Below are positions 19,297-27,210 of a stretch of 64,000 nucleotides of DNA, in pieces. The position numbers and the translations under genes were made by a program. The stretch covers positions 1,054,001-1,118,000 of the forward strand of contig OY969891.1 in NCBI GenBank assembly GCA_963704355.1, written 5' to 3'. The notes beneath the pieces were generated by a model. The model ran no database searches and had not been told where the DNA came from. It saw nothing but the letters and a program-made list of their open reading frames with translations. The stretch's first letter is position 1. Each line of letters begins with the position of its first letter. The stretch is from Bog-473 sp963704355. GTDB taxonomy: Bacteria; Actinomycetota; Acidimicrobiia; Acidimicrobiales; RAAP-2.

Positions 19297-20044
19297 TCAG
19301 GCCTCGATTCCGATAAGCGCCGACAGGGTCCCGGTCCCGCCGGCCAGCCGCGTTTCGTCGACGAACGCGCCGTCGCGCATGGAGACCAAGCGGTCTGCCG
19401 TCGCCGCGATGCGCTCGTCGTGAGTCACGATCACGAGTGTCTCGGCCGGCCGCGTGCAGCCGGTCGAACAGGCGCAGCACCTCGAGGGTGGCGCCGCTGT
19501 CGAGATTGCCGGTGGGCTCGTCGGCCATGACGACCGCGGGCTCGTTGGCCAGCGCCCGCGCGATGGCGACGCGCTGGCGTTGCCCGCCCGACAGCGCGGA
19601 CGGAAGGTGCGTGGCCCGGTCCGAGAGGTCGACCTGTTCGAGCAGGTCTCGGGCGCGGCGCCGCGCCGCGCGTTGCGAGCACCCCGCCAGCAGCGCCGGC
19701 AGCTCGATGTTCTCGAGCGCCGTGAGTTCGTCCATCAGATGGAAGGCCTGGAACACGAAGCCGACCGAGCGGCGCCGCAGGCGGGCCAGTTGGCGTTCGC
19801 TCATGGTGTCGAGGCGCTGGCCGGCCAGCCACACTTGCCCGCCGCTCGGTCGGTCGAGCCCGCCCAAAAGATGGAGCAGGGTGGACTTGCCGCAGCCGCT
19901 CGGGCCCATGATGGCGAGCGACTCGCCGCCGGCCACGTCGAGATCGACATTGTCGACGGCGCGCACCAGGCCCTCCTGGGCGCCGTACTCCTTGCGGATG
20001 CCGCGGGCGCGCAGTACGGCGTGATCCAGTCCGGTGTCGTTCAT
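19297..20044 (-). pseudogene. ABC transporter ATPase with a frameshift
   Basis: This would be the ATPase partner of the adjacent permease (MacB/LolD type). Walker A GPSGCGKST, the Q-loop region GFVFQAFHLMDELTA, signature LSGGQRQR and Walker B VVMADEPTGNLDSG are all intact. Shortly afterwards, near 19443-19451, one surplus base in the run GGCCGGCCGAG shifts the frame. Removing it restores LVIVTHDERIAATADRLVSM, which contains the H-loop His, and a stop at 19297. As given, translation runs on into the permease frame with a nonsense linker. It may be a sequencing error, a real inactivating change, or a programmed event; most likely error or recent mutation because everything else is conserved. 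Confidence 0.75.
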
Positions 20045-20664
20045 GAGATGGTCCTCCGGGTGGTCCAGGTGGCTTCGCAGGCCTCGAGCCACCTCATGTC
20101 GGCTTGCAGGCGCAGCACGAGGCCCTCGAGGAGCAACGCCCCGTCGGACCCGGCCGGCGCGGCCATGGCGGCCCGCTGGGCGTCGCGGAGGCGTCGCAGC
20201 AGCTCACGTCGCTGGGCGTCCACGATGCCGACGGGGTCGGCCAGGGCGGCGGCGGCGGCTGTCACGAGCTTGAGATGGAAGTCGGCCAGGTCGGGCTTGG
20301 GCCAACTCACCTCGGACAGCCACTCGGCCACACGCTCCTCGCCGGCGGCGGTCAGGGCGTAGGCCTTGCGCTCGGGGCCTGCGGGGCGCTCGGGGCCTGC
20401 GGGGCGCTCGGGGCCTGCGGGGCGCTCGGGGCCTGCGGGCGCTCGCCCGGGCTCGCCCACTGAGCCCGGTGGGTCCGCGGTCCCCACCGCGTTGCCGACG
20501 CTGCACACCAGGCCGGCCTTCTCGAGCCGGGCCAGGGTGACGTAGATCTGTCCTCCGTTGAGGTCCTCGCCGAGCGGGCCCAGGGCGGCGCCGAGGCGCG
20601 CCCGCAGCTCGTAGCCGTGCGACGGCTCCTTGGCCAGCATGGCCAGCACGACCTCCTGCTGCAT
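20041..20664 (-). CDS. PadR-family transcriptional regulator
   Basis: PadR regulators are winged-helix repressors, often of an adjacent exporter operon. The 207-residue product begins MQQEVVLAMLAKEPSHGYEL, and the wing helix contains GGQIYVTLARLEKAGLV. A C-terminal helical dimerisation region follows. Between the wing strands an 18-bp minisatellite encodes repeated GPERPA, an insert not expected in the family. A GTG at 20673 is an alternative start, but the ATG at 20664 has GAGGGAG at proper distance. The stop overlaps the ATPase ATG (ATGA), so it is cotranscribed with the exporter and probably autoregulates through the twin palindromes upstream. Confidence 0.85.
   Translation of the reverse strand: MQQEVVLAMLAKEPSHGYELRARLGAALGPLGEDLNGGQIYVTLARLEKAGLVCSVGNAVGTADPPGSVGEPGRAPAGPERPAGPERPAGPERPAGPERKAYALTAAGEERVAEWLSEVSWPKPDLADFHLKLVTAAAAALADPVGIVDAQRRELLRRLRDAQRAAMAAPAGSDGALLLEGLVLRLQADMRWLEACEATWTTRRTIS
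20371..20440. repeat. 18-bp coding minisatellite inside the PadR gene
   Basis: The unit CTCGGGGCCTGCGGGGCG begins at 20371, 20389 and 20407, with a partial fourth copy at 20425. It encodes the Pro/Arg/Glu/Gly hexapeptide repeats in the PadR protein on the minus strand. The unit is a multiple of three, so copy-number change keeps the frame. Confidence 0.85.
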
Positions 20665-20679
20665 CGAGTGCACTCCCTC

Positions 20680-20710
20680 TAACGGTTAGCTGGTAAGATA
20701 ACGGTTAGCT
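20680..20710 (-). promoter_or_regulatory. Twin TAACGGTTA palindromes, candidate PadR operator
   Basis: TAACGGTTAGCT occurs at 20680-20691 and again at 20699-20710, a 19-bp period that puts both on nearly the same DNA face. Each contains the palindrome TAAC-G-GTTA. They lie 16 to 46 bases upstream of the PadR start codon, where the promoter should be. Autorepression is inferred from position and symmetry. Confidence 0.5.
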
Positions 20711-20900
20711 ACAGGGCCGTCAACCAACGGCGGTGGAGACGGCCCGGGAACAATTGGGGCGTCGAACCCGTTGACTGGTGGAGAGTGCGTCGTCCGCCGG
20801 AACCGGTCCGGAGGGACTGCATCGGTCGTTTCCCGTAAGGGAACGGCGAGGAAGACCTGATGAGCCGCAAACTCCGGCTGGATTTCATGCCTGAGTGCGG

Positions 20901-20906
20901 TAGAAT
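20901..20906 (+). promoter_or_regulatory. Possible -10 box for infA
   Basis: The 376 bp between padR and infA contain no gene. TAGAAT preceded by TGCGG at 20901-20906 resembles an extended -10 element and would give an infA leader of about 130 bases. No convincing -35 is seen, so this is weak. Confidence 0.25.
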
Positions 20907-21040
20907 CATTCGCTGGCTCGGGGCCGGGTTCCTTCGCGTATCGGTGCCCCCGGGCCGCATCCGAGCACCCTCCGTGTGGCCCTCGCGTCGCCCGGTTGCG
21001 CCCGGGACAACACCAGCGCACATTTTTTGAGGAGAGTCAC

Positions 21041-21265
21041 CTGCCCAAGCCCAAGGAAGACGCCATCGTGCTCGAAGGCACGGTGGTCGAGCCGCTACCC
21101 AATGCCATGTTCCGCGTCGAGCTGGAGAACGGACACAAGGTGCTGGCGCACAGCTCGGGGAAGATGCGGATGCACCGCATCCGGATCTTGCCGGGGGACA
21201 AGGTGCAGGTCGAGATCACCCCGTACGACCTGAATCGGGGTCGCATCACTTACCGCTACAAGTAG
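21041..21265 (+). CDS. infA: Translation initiation factor IF-1, apparent CTG start
   Basis: IF-1 is an OB-fold factor that occupies the ribosomal A site during initiation. The conserved protein starts PKPKEDAIVLEGTVVEPLPN and ends YDLNRGRITYRYK, giving 74 residues with the initiator. The codon at the family start position is CTG at 21041, six bases after a strong GAGGAG, and there is no ATG or GTG between an upstream TTG (20996) and the conserved region. The TTG would add 15 non-conserved residues and lacks a clear ribosome-binding site. CTG is therefore the best start; a sequencing difference from ATG or GTG cannot be excluded. Confidence 0.93.
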   Translation: MPKPKEDAIVLEGTVVEPLPNAMFRVELENGHKVLAHSSGKMRMHRIRILPGDKVQVEITPYDLNRGRITYRYK

Positions 21266-21313
21266 CGGCCAGAGAAGAACGAAAGAAATCGGAAGAAGAG
21301 GACGGGAAGTTCA

Positions 21314-21427
21314 GTGAAGGTTCGACCGAGCGTGAAGCCGATCTGCGAGAAGTGCAAGGTCATCCGGCGCCGCGGCGTCGTCCGGGTGATCTGTGACAAC
21401 CCACGCCACAAGCAGCGGCAGGGCTAG
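21314..21427 (+). CDS. rpmJ: 50S ribosomal protein L36
   Basis: L36 is the smallest large-subunit protein, here 37 residues (VKVRPSVKPICEKCKVIRRR then GVVRVICDNPRHKQRQG). The C-x2-C, C and H zinc ligands (Cys11, Cys14, Cys27, His32) are all present, so this is the zinc form. The start is GTG at 21314. It follows infA and precedes rpsM as usual. Confidence 0.96.
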   Translation: MKVRPSVKPICEKCKVIRRRGVVRVICDNPRHKQRQG

Positions 21428-21442
21428 GGAGAGGAAGCAGAC

Positions 21443-21820
21443 ATGGCCCGAATTTCCGGCGTCGACATCCCCCGCGAGAAGCGGCTCGAGATCGCGCTGA
21501 CCTACATCTACGGCATCGGCCCGACGCTCTCGAGGCAGATCACCGAGGCCGTCGACATCAACCCCTCCACCCGCGTCCGCGACCTGACCGACGAAGAGGT
21601 GGCCAAGCTCCGCACCTTCATCGACCAGAGCTTCCGGGTCGAGGGCGACCTGCGCCGCGACGTCTCCCAGGACATCAAGCGCAAGATGGAGATCAACTGC
21701 TACCAGGGCGTGCGGCACCGCAAGGGTCTTCCCGTGCACGGGCAGCGCACCCACACCAACGCCCGCACCCGTAAAGGCCCCAAGAAGACGGTGGCCGGGA
21801 AGAAGAAGGTGAAGAAGTAG
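21443..21820 (+). CDS. rpsM: 30S ribosomal protein S13
   Basis: S13 is in the 30S head and contacts the P-site tRNA and the L5 bridge. The 125-residue product begins MARISGVDIPREKRLEIALT and contains the helix-two-turn-helix region and the conserved basic RHRKGLPVHGQRTHTNARTR. The C-terminal tail is Lys-rich. The stop codon overlaps the rpsK GTG by one base. Confidence 0.98.
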   Translation: MARISGVDIPREKRLEIALTYIYGIGPTLSRQITEAVDINPSTRVRDLTDEEVAKLRTFIDQSFRVEGDLRRDVSQDIKRKMEINCYQGVRHRKGLPVHGQRTHTNARTRKGPKKTVAGKKKVKK

Positions 21821-22221
21821 TGGCCAAGACCACGAAGCCCGGTCAGCGGCGTCCTCGCCGCAAGGAACGCAAGAACATCGCCTACGGCGTGGCGCACATC
21901 AAGAGCTCGTTCAACAACACCATCGTCTCCATCGCCGACCCCGAGGGCAACGTCCTCGCCTGGGCCTCGGCCGGCAACGTCGGCTTCAAGGGATCGCGCA
22001 AGTCGACGCCGTTCGCCGCCCAGCTAGCCGCCGAGGCCTGCGCCCGGCGGGCCATGGAGCACGGCGTGCGCAAGGTCGACGTGCTCGTGCGCGGCCCCGG
22101 TTCGGGCCGCGAGACGGCGATCCGTTCGCTGGCCGCGGTCGGGATCGAAGTCGTCGGTATCAAGGACGTCACCCCGATCCCCCACAACGGCTGCCGCCCC
22201 AAGAAGCGGCGCCGGGTCTAG
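21820..22221 (+). CDS. rpsK: 30S ribosomal protein S11
   Basis: S11 lies on the 30S platform near the Shine-Dalgarno helix. The product is 133 residues starting at GTG; conserved segments GVAHIKSSFNNTIVSIADPE, VLVRGPGSGRETAIRSLAA and DVTPIPHNGCRPKKRRRV are intact. It is part of the alpha operon (rpsM-rpsK-rpsD-rpoA-rplQ). Confidence 0.98.
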   Translation: MAKTTKPGQRRPRRKERKNIAYGVAHIKSSFNNTIVSIADPEGNVLAWASAGNVGFKGSRKSTPFAAQLAAEACARRAMEHGVRKVDVLVRGPGSGRETAIRSLAAVGIEVVGIKDVTPIPHNGCRPKKRRRV

Positions 22222-22245
22222 GTCCGAGAGAAGAGGAACGCCTGC

Positions 22246-22893
22246 ATGGCTCGATACACCGGTCCCGTCTGCCGCCTCTGCCGGCGCGAGCGGACCAAGC
22301 TGTTCTTGAAGGGCGAGCGCTGCTACTCGCTCAAGTGCCCGGTCTCCGAGGCGGTGACCGACCGCCACAGCCGCGCCTACCCACCCGGCGAGCACGGCCG
22401 CGACCGCATGCGCCAGGGTTCCGAGTACCTGTCCCAGCTGCGCGAGAAGCAGAAGGCGCGCCGGATCTACGGGATTTTGGAGAAGCAGTTCCGCAACATG
22501 TACGAAGAGGCGAACCGCCAGCCCGGCATCACCGGTGAGAACCTGCTGCGCAACCTCGAGCTCCGCCTCGACAACGTCGTGTTCCGGGCCGGCTGGGGCG
22601 CCAGCCGCCGCCAGGCCCGCCAGTTCGTGCGCCACGGCCACGTCCAGGTCAACGGCAAGCGCGTCACCATCCCGAGCTACCGGGTGCGCAAGGGCGACAC
22701 GGTCACCTTGCGCGAGTCGACCCGGGGCAACTTCCTCGTCCGGCGCAACATGGACACCCTGGAGCGCCAGACTCCGGCGTGGCTCGAGACCGGCGATGCC
22801 GGCTTCTCGGTGGCCGTGCTGAACCCGCCGCAGCGCGAGCACATCGACGAGCCCCTCCAAGAGCAGCTGATCGTCGAGCTCTACTCGAAGTAG
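22246..22893 (+). CDS. rpsD: 30S ribosomal protein S4, zinc form
   Basis: S4 initiates 30S assembly and, in some bacteria, represses the alpha operon. The 215-residue protein opens with a zinc motif, CRLC followed by C at about residue 27 and C at about 32, typical of the C+ form. The S4 RNA-binding domain is seen in LRLDNVVFRAGWGASRRQAR and VRHGHVQVNGKRVTIPSYRV. Length is normal. Confidence 0.98.
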   Translation: MARYTGPVCRLCRRERTKLFLKGERCYSLKCPVSEAVTDRHSRAYPPGEHGRDRMRQGSEYLSQLREKQKARRIYGILEKQFRNMYEEANRQPGITGENLLRNLELRLDNVVFRAGWGASRRQARQFVRHGHVQVNGKRVTIPSYRVRKGDTVTLRESTRGNFLVRRNMDTLERQTPAWLETGDAGFSVAVLNPPQREHIDEPLQEQLIVELYSK

Positions 22894-22947
22894 CCGTCCG
22901 CCGACCCCCGATCTTCCGACCCCCCACCCGCTACAGGAGTACCCACC

Positions 22948-23886
22948 ATGCTGATCATCCAACGGCCGACCGTCGAAGTCCTCGACGAGGAGCAGGACAA
23001 CCGCCAGCGCTTCGCCGTCGGTCCGCTCGACCCGGGCTTCGGCACCACGCTCGGCAACTCGCTGCGCCGCACACTGCTCTCGTCGATTCCCGGTGGCGCC
23101 GTGACCCAGCTGCGTTTCGACGAGGCGCTGCACGAGTTCACCACCCTCCCCGGCGTCAAGGAGGACGTGACCGACATCATCTTGAACCTCAAGGACCTGT
23201 TGGTGCGCGTGCACTCCGACGAGGCGGTGACGCTGCGTCTCGACGTGCGCGGCCCAGCCGACGCCACGGCGGCCGACCTGCAGCTCACGTCGGACGTCGA
23301 GGTGCTCAACCCGGACCTGCACATCGCGTCCGTCAACGCCAAGGGCCGGCTGGCCGTCGACGTCACGGTCGAGCGGGGACGGGGCTACGCCTCGGCCGAC
23401 AAGAACAAGCGGTCGACGACCATCGGCGTGATCCCGATCGACTCCATCTTCTCGCCGGTGCACCGGGTGACGTTCGACATCGAGCCGGTGCGGGTCGAGC
23501 AGTCGACGAACTACGACCGCCTCGTGCTCGACATCGAGACGGACGGGACCATCTCGCCCCGGGAGGCGCTGGCGTCGGCGGGCGACACGTTGCGCAACCT
23601 CGTCTCGCTGGTGGCCGATCTCGAGGAGTCGCCGCAGGGCCTGGAGCTCGGCGACACCGGCACGACGACGAGCGGCTCGCCCGACCTCGACCTGCGCATC
23701 GAAGAGCTCGACCTCTCCGAGCGCCCGCGCAACTGCCTCAAGCGGGCGCAGATCAACACGATCGGCGAGCTGGTGGAGCGCACGATGGACGACCTGCTGG
23801 CGATCACGAACTTCGGCCAGAAGTCGGCCGACGAGGTCGTCCAGCGCCTGGACGAGCGCGGGCTGTCGCTCCGCACCAGGGACTGA
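22948..23886 (+). CDS. rpoA: RNA polymerase alpha subunit
   Basis: Alpha dimerises to nucleate RNA polymerase, and its C-terminal domain contacts UP elements and activators. The 312-residue protein has the N-terminal dimer domain (FGTTLGNSLRRTLLSSIPG), the linker near residue 230, and a C-terminal domain with LSERPRNCLKRAQINTIGEL and NFGQKSADEVVQRLDERGL. The ATG is 54 bases after rpsD, preceded by ACAGGAG. It is ordinary. Confidence 0.98.
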   Translation: MLIIQRPTVEVLDEEQDNRQRFAVGPLDPGFGTTLGNSLRRTLLSSIPGGAVTQLRFDEALHEFTTLPGVKEDVTDIILNLKDLLVRVHSDEAVTLRLDVRGPADATAADLQLTSDVEVLNPDLHIASVNAKGRLAVDVTVERGRGYASADKNKRSTTIGVIPIDSIFSPVHRVTFDIEPVRVEQSTNYDRLVLDIETDGTISPREALASAGDTLRNLVSLVADLEESPQGLELGDTGTTTSGSPDLDLRIEELDLSERPRNCLKRAQINTIGELVERTMDDLLAITNFGQKSADEVVQRLDERGLSLRTRD

Positions 23887-23891
23887 GCGAA

Positions 23892-24245
23892 ATGCAGGCC
23901 ACCCCCACCCGCGGCCGCCGGCTCGGCGGCTCCTCGGCGCACCAGAAGGCCATGCTGGGCAACCTGGTCGCCTCGCTGATCGCCGCGGAGTCGATCGTGA
24001 CGACCGAGGCCAAGGCGAAGGCCATGCGGCCCGTCGCCGAGAAGTGCGTGACCGCCGCCCGCCGGGGCGGGGTGCACCAGCACCGCCGCGTCGTGGCGCT
24101 GATCCGGGACAAGGACATGGCCCACAAGCTCTTCGAGGACATCGCCCCCCGCTACTTGGACCGGCCGGGCGGCTACACCCGCATCCTCAAGCTGGGCCCC
24201 CGACCCGGTGACAACGCGCCCATGGCGCGGATCGAGTTCGTCTAG
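23892..24245 (+). CDS. rplQ: 50S ribosomal protein L17
   Basis: L17 sits near the peptide exit tunnel. The 117-residue product starts at the ATG five bases after rpoA (MQATPTRGRRLGGSSAHQKA) and contains NLVASLIAAESIVTTEAKAK and the terminal GGYTRILKLGPRPGDNAPMA. This closes the alpha operon, with truA two bases downstream. Confidence 0.97.
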   Translation: MQATPTRGRRLGGSSAHQKAMLGNLVASLIAAESIVTTEAKAKAMRPVAEKCVTAARRGGVHQHRRVVALIRDKDMAHKLFEDIAPRYLDRPGGYTRILKLGPRPGDNAPMARIEFV

Positions 24246-24247
24246 GG

Positions 24248-25075
24248 GTGGAGTCCCTCGCCAGCGCGGCGCCCGAGCGGCAGCGCTGGCGACTCCTTCT
24301 CGCGTACGACGGAGCGGCGTTCCGGGGCTTTGCCGTCCAGCCCGAGGTCCCCACGGTGGCCGGGGCGCTGCGCCAGGCGCTCGAGCGGACAGCGCGCCTC
24401 GACGAGCCGCCGTTGGTCACCTGCGCCGGCCGGACCGACGCCGGCGTGCACGCGCGGGGCCAGGTGGTCCACGTCGATCTGCCGCCAGTCCCCTACGACG
24501 GCGCGGGCCTGGCGCGCGCGCTGAACCGCCAGCTGGCACCGGAGGTGGTCGTCCTGGCGGCCGAGGAGGTCGGGCCCGAGTTCGACGCCCGACGATCGGC
24601 GACGGCGCGGTCCTACCGCTACCTCGTCTGGAACGCGCCGGAGCCGGACCCGCTGCTGGCGGCCATCGCGTGGCACGTGCGCGACCCGCTCGATCTCGGC
24701 GCCATGCGCGGCGCGGCCGATGTGCTCCTCGGGAGCCATGACTTCCGTTCCTTCTGCCGGCGGGCACCGGGGACCGATGCGACCGAGCCGATCGTGCGCA
24801 AGGTCACCCGGGTGCGCTGGTTGGTCGACGACGGCCTCGAGGCGTCGGAGGCCGGTGCCGAGCGCGGCGACGGACGGCTGCTGCGCTTCGAGATCACGGC
24901 CTCTTCCTTCTGCCACCAGATGGTCCGCTCGGTGGTGGCCAACCTGGTCGACGTGGGCCGCGGGAGGGGCAACGCCGCCACCTTGCTGGAGCGGCTCCGG
25001 GCGGTGACACGGGAGCGCCAGCCCGAGCCGGCGCCGGCCCAGGGGCTGTGCCTGGTGCGCGTCGACTACACGTAG
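24248..25075 (+). CDS. truA: tRNA pseudouridine(38-40) synthase
   Basis: TruA isomerises uridines 38-40 in the tRNA anticodon arm. The 275-residue protein has the catalytic Asp in CAGRTDAGVHARGQVVH and conserved ARSYRYLVWN and SSFCHQMVRSVV segments. The start is GTG two bases after rplQ, so it is probably part of the alpha operon transcript. In actinobacteria rplM often follows; here the pst locus intervenes. Confidence 0.95.
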   Translation: MESLASAAPERQRWRLLLAYDGAAFRGFAVQPEVPTVAGALRQALERTARLDEPPLVTCAGRTDAGVHARGQVVHVDLPPVPYDGAGLARALNRQLAPEVVVLAAEEVGPEFDARRSATARSYRYLVWNAPEPDPLLAAIAWHVRDPLDLGAMRGAADVLLGSHDFRSFCRRAPGTDATEPIVRKVTRVRWLVDDGLEASEAGAERGDGRLLRFEITASSFCHQMVRSVVANLVDVGRGRGNAATLLERLRAVTRERQPEPAPAQGLCLVRVDYT

Positions 25076-25142
25076 ACCCCCATTAGCCCCTTACAATAAA
25101 ATTCGGGTAATTCAATCGGGCGCCGGTCCTCGCGCCCCAAAT

Positions 25143-25160
25143 TGTCACCCGTCGTTTACC
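25143..25160 (+). promoter_or_regulatory. Candidate PHO box 1 upstream of pstS
   Basis: Two 7-bp half sites, TGTCACC (25143-25149) and GTTTACC (25154-25160), are spaced 11 bp apart, matching the direct-repeat form of actinobacterial PhoP boxes (consensus GTTCACC). The 308 bp between truA and pstS contain no gene. Assignment rests on pattern and on the downstream pst genes. Confidence 0.45.
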
Positions 25161-25276
25161 CGCGAGACGCACTCGCAGGCACAGACCGGCAGGTGAAAGG
25201 TCACGGTACCTGCCCTTTCCGCTTCAAACGGCTTCTTTCAAGGCGTCACAGAGAAATTCACTCTGGTCCATCCTTT

Positions 25277-25294
25277 GGTCAACTGACGTTTACC
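25277..25294 (+). promoter_or_regulatory. Candidate PHO box 2 upstream of pstS
   Basis: GGTCAAC (25277-25283) and GTTTACC (25288-25294) form a second 11-bp-spaced direct repeat, about 90 bases before the pstS ATG. Both candidate boxes share the string GTTTACCCGC. It would place pstS under PhoP control during phosphate starvation; this is inferred. Confidence 0.45.
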
Positions 25295-25383
25295 CGCCTT
25301 GCCTAGGGTTCGCCTTGACCCCGGCGGACCTCGTCCGGGCAAAACGAGCGTGCCGTGTGCACGAAAGGAAAGTGGGTCAATCC

Positions 25384-26937
25384 ATGCAGATTCTCCCTCC
25401 GGCTGGGCGCGTGCGCAGCCTCGTCAAAAGAAAGGGCGGGCGTGGGGCGCTGGCAGTCGGGGCTTCCCTGGCCGCGGGCGCTCTCACCCTCGGCGCCTTT
25501 TCGGTGCCGGCTGGCGCCACCCTCACAGCTCCGGCCGACACGACCCTGGTCGGCAGCGGGTCGAGTACGACCTTCTTCATGATGCAGGCGATGGACACCC
25601 TGTTCAACACGTCTCCGGGTTGCCAGGAGTTCGTCCCGTTCCCGTCGGCGGATACGCCGCAGCCGCTCGACTACGAATGCGTCGGGCCGAACGACACGCC
25701 GCCGCAGCCGATCGTCCAGCAGCAGAGCACGTCGGGTGTGCCGAACGCCATCCCTGAGAACCCCCGCGACGACATCTCCGTCCAGGAGCAGCCGCTGGGA
25801 TCCTCCAACGGCATCGCGCAGCTCGAGGACCAGGGTGCCCACGGCGCCACGGCGCAATCGGATGGCACGCCCATCAACGTGGCGGACAACCAGAGCTACG
25901 CCCGTAGCTCCCGTGCGCTGTCGTCGAGCGACCTCAAGGGTCTCAACTTCGTGGCCTACGCCCAGGACGGCGTGCCGTGGTTCCACTACTTGACGGTCGG
26001 TGGAGCCGACACCCCGTCCGAGGGTGTGAAGAACCTGACGCAGTTGCAGCTGCAGGACATCTACAACGGCACCGACACCAACTGGAACCAGATCTCGGGT
26101 GGGAACGGTGACCCGATCACCGTGTTCTCGGCCCAGGAAGGCTCGGGCACCCAGGGCACGTTCAAGACGTTCCTCGGCTTCGACCCGTCGTCGGCCGCCA
26201 ACCCGGTGAACTGCTACACGCCCACCGGCGGTAGCAAGCAGTGCGTCGGCCCGGCAGTCATCTTCGAGAACGAGGACGCGCAGATCGAGCTTTCGGCGTT
26301 CACCTCGTCCCAGGCGGGGTACGTGAAGAACAACCCGGACTGGGGCAAGACCGGCAAGGCGACAACCGTCGACCTCAAGAAGGACGCCATCTTCTTCTTC
26401 TCGGCCGGCAAGTACGCCGTGCAGTGCAAGGTGAGCTCGAAGGACTGCGGTGGATCGCCGCTTCCGACCGGCGACACCAACGCGCTGGGTAAGGTCAACG
26501 GCATCGCCGCCACCGAGGCGACGATCCTCGAGAACACGTTCCCGGTCGACCGCTACCTGTACAACGTGTACTCGAACGGCTCGAACTCGAACATCCCGGC
26601 CGCCAGCGCCGCCACGATCAACTACGTGTCCGAGATCGGGTTCATCTGCAACCCGAACAAGGGCAAGTCGGCCGCGGCGGTGGACAGCATCACCGGCTCC
26701 ACCTACATCAAGGAGATCCAGGCGGTCATCACGGGCGCCGGGTTCTACCCACTGTCCTCCGGCGGCCCAACGGGCAAGTACAACCAGACCGAGATCGACG
26801 AGGGTCACGTGGGCAACCCGGGCACCAACTTGATCGGCTCGGCCTATGCGTCGACCGACACGTATGCCACGGCGACCAACGGTGACCCGATGGGCTTCTG
26901 CCTGACGACCACCACGGACGGCAACGCCAGCAGCTAG
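25384..26937 (+). CDS. pstS: Phosphate ABC transporter substrate-binding protein
   Basis: PstS captures phosphate outside the membrane for PstCAB. The 517-residue precursor has an N-terminal signal peptide (basic RSLVKRKGGRGA then hydrophobic GASLAAGALTLGAFSVPAGA). The phosphate-binding type opening TLVGSGSSTTFFMMQAMDTL follows, with LTQLQLQDIYNGTDTNWNQI and the second binding loop SAQEGSGTQGTFKTFLG. It is longer than E. coli PstS and has no lipobox, so it is released or otherwise held. The ATG at 25384 is chosen over an upstream frame extension because the signal peptide starts there. Confidence 0.88.
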   Translation: MQILPPAGRVRSLVKRKGGRGALAVGASLAAGALTLGAFSVPAGATLTAPADTTLVGSGSSTTFFMMQAMDTLFNTSPGCQEFVPFPSADTPQPLDYECVGPNDTPPQPIVQQQSTSGVPNAIPENPRDDISVQEQPLGSSNGIAQLEDQGAHGATAQSDGTPINVADNQSYARSSRALSSSDLKGLNFVAYAQDGVPWFHYLTVGGADTPSEGVKNLTQLQLQDIYNGTDTNWNQISGGNGDPITVFSAQEGSGTQGTFKTFLGFDPSSAANPVNCYTPTGGSKQCVGPAVIFENEDAQIELSAFTSSQAGYVKNNPDWGKTGKATTVDLKKDAIFFFSAGKYAVQCKVSSKDCGGSPLPTGDTNALGKVNGIAATEATILENTFPVDRYLYNVYSNGSNSNIPAASAATINYVSEIGFICNPNKGKSAAAVDSITGSTYIKEIQAVITGAGFYPLSSGGPTGKYNQTEIDEGHVGNPGTNLIGSAYASTDTYATATNGDPMGFCLTTTTDGNASS

Positions 26938-26975
26938 TCGAACCGAGGTTCGCAGAAAGCAGTACATGGCAGTTC

Positions 26976-27008
26976 GGGGTCTGCCGCCCCTCACGGGCGG
27001 CAGACCCC
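26976..27008 (+). terminator. Perfect 14-bp hairpin between pstS and pstC
   Basis: Left arm 26976-26989 and right arm 26995-27008 pair perfectly around a five-base loop, 38 bases after the pstS stop. It lacks a long T run. Such a hairpin can terminate most transcripts or protect the pstS 3' end, giving more PstS than PstCAB. The 200 bp after it, up to pstC, hold no gene. Confidence 0.7.
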
Positions 27009-27210
27009 TTCAAACGGACGGTCGGGGCTCAGCCATCGTGCTGGGTCCCGGCCGCTTCTGCCTACGCGTGGGCTTCCGGCGAGGTCCTGGCCCAGCAGCC
27101 GTTGTGCTTGACGTCACACCACCAAAGCGATTGACATTGAGGAATCAGCGCCTGACCCCTTACGTGGCGACTGCAGAAGAGGACGGCCCCAGGGCTATGC
27201 CGGTAGACGG

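Noticed and set aside
17450..20092. A single 880-residue ATPase-permease fusion
   Set aside because: The linker between the two halves is nonsense, and a one-base correction gives two normal, adjacent genes.
22024..23463. A 479-codon minus-strand frame opposite rpsK, rpsD and rpoA
   Set aside because: It is a codon-composition shadow of conserved genes without independent features.
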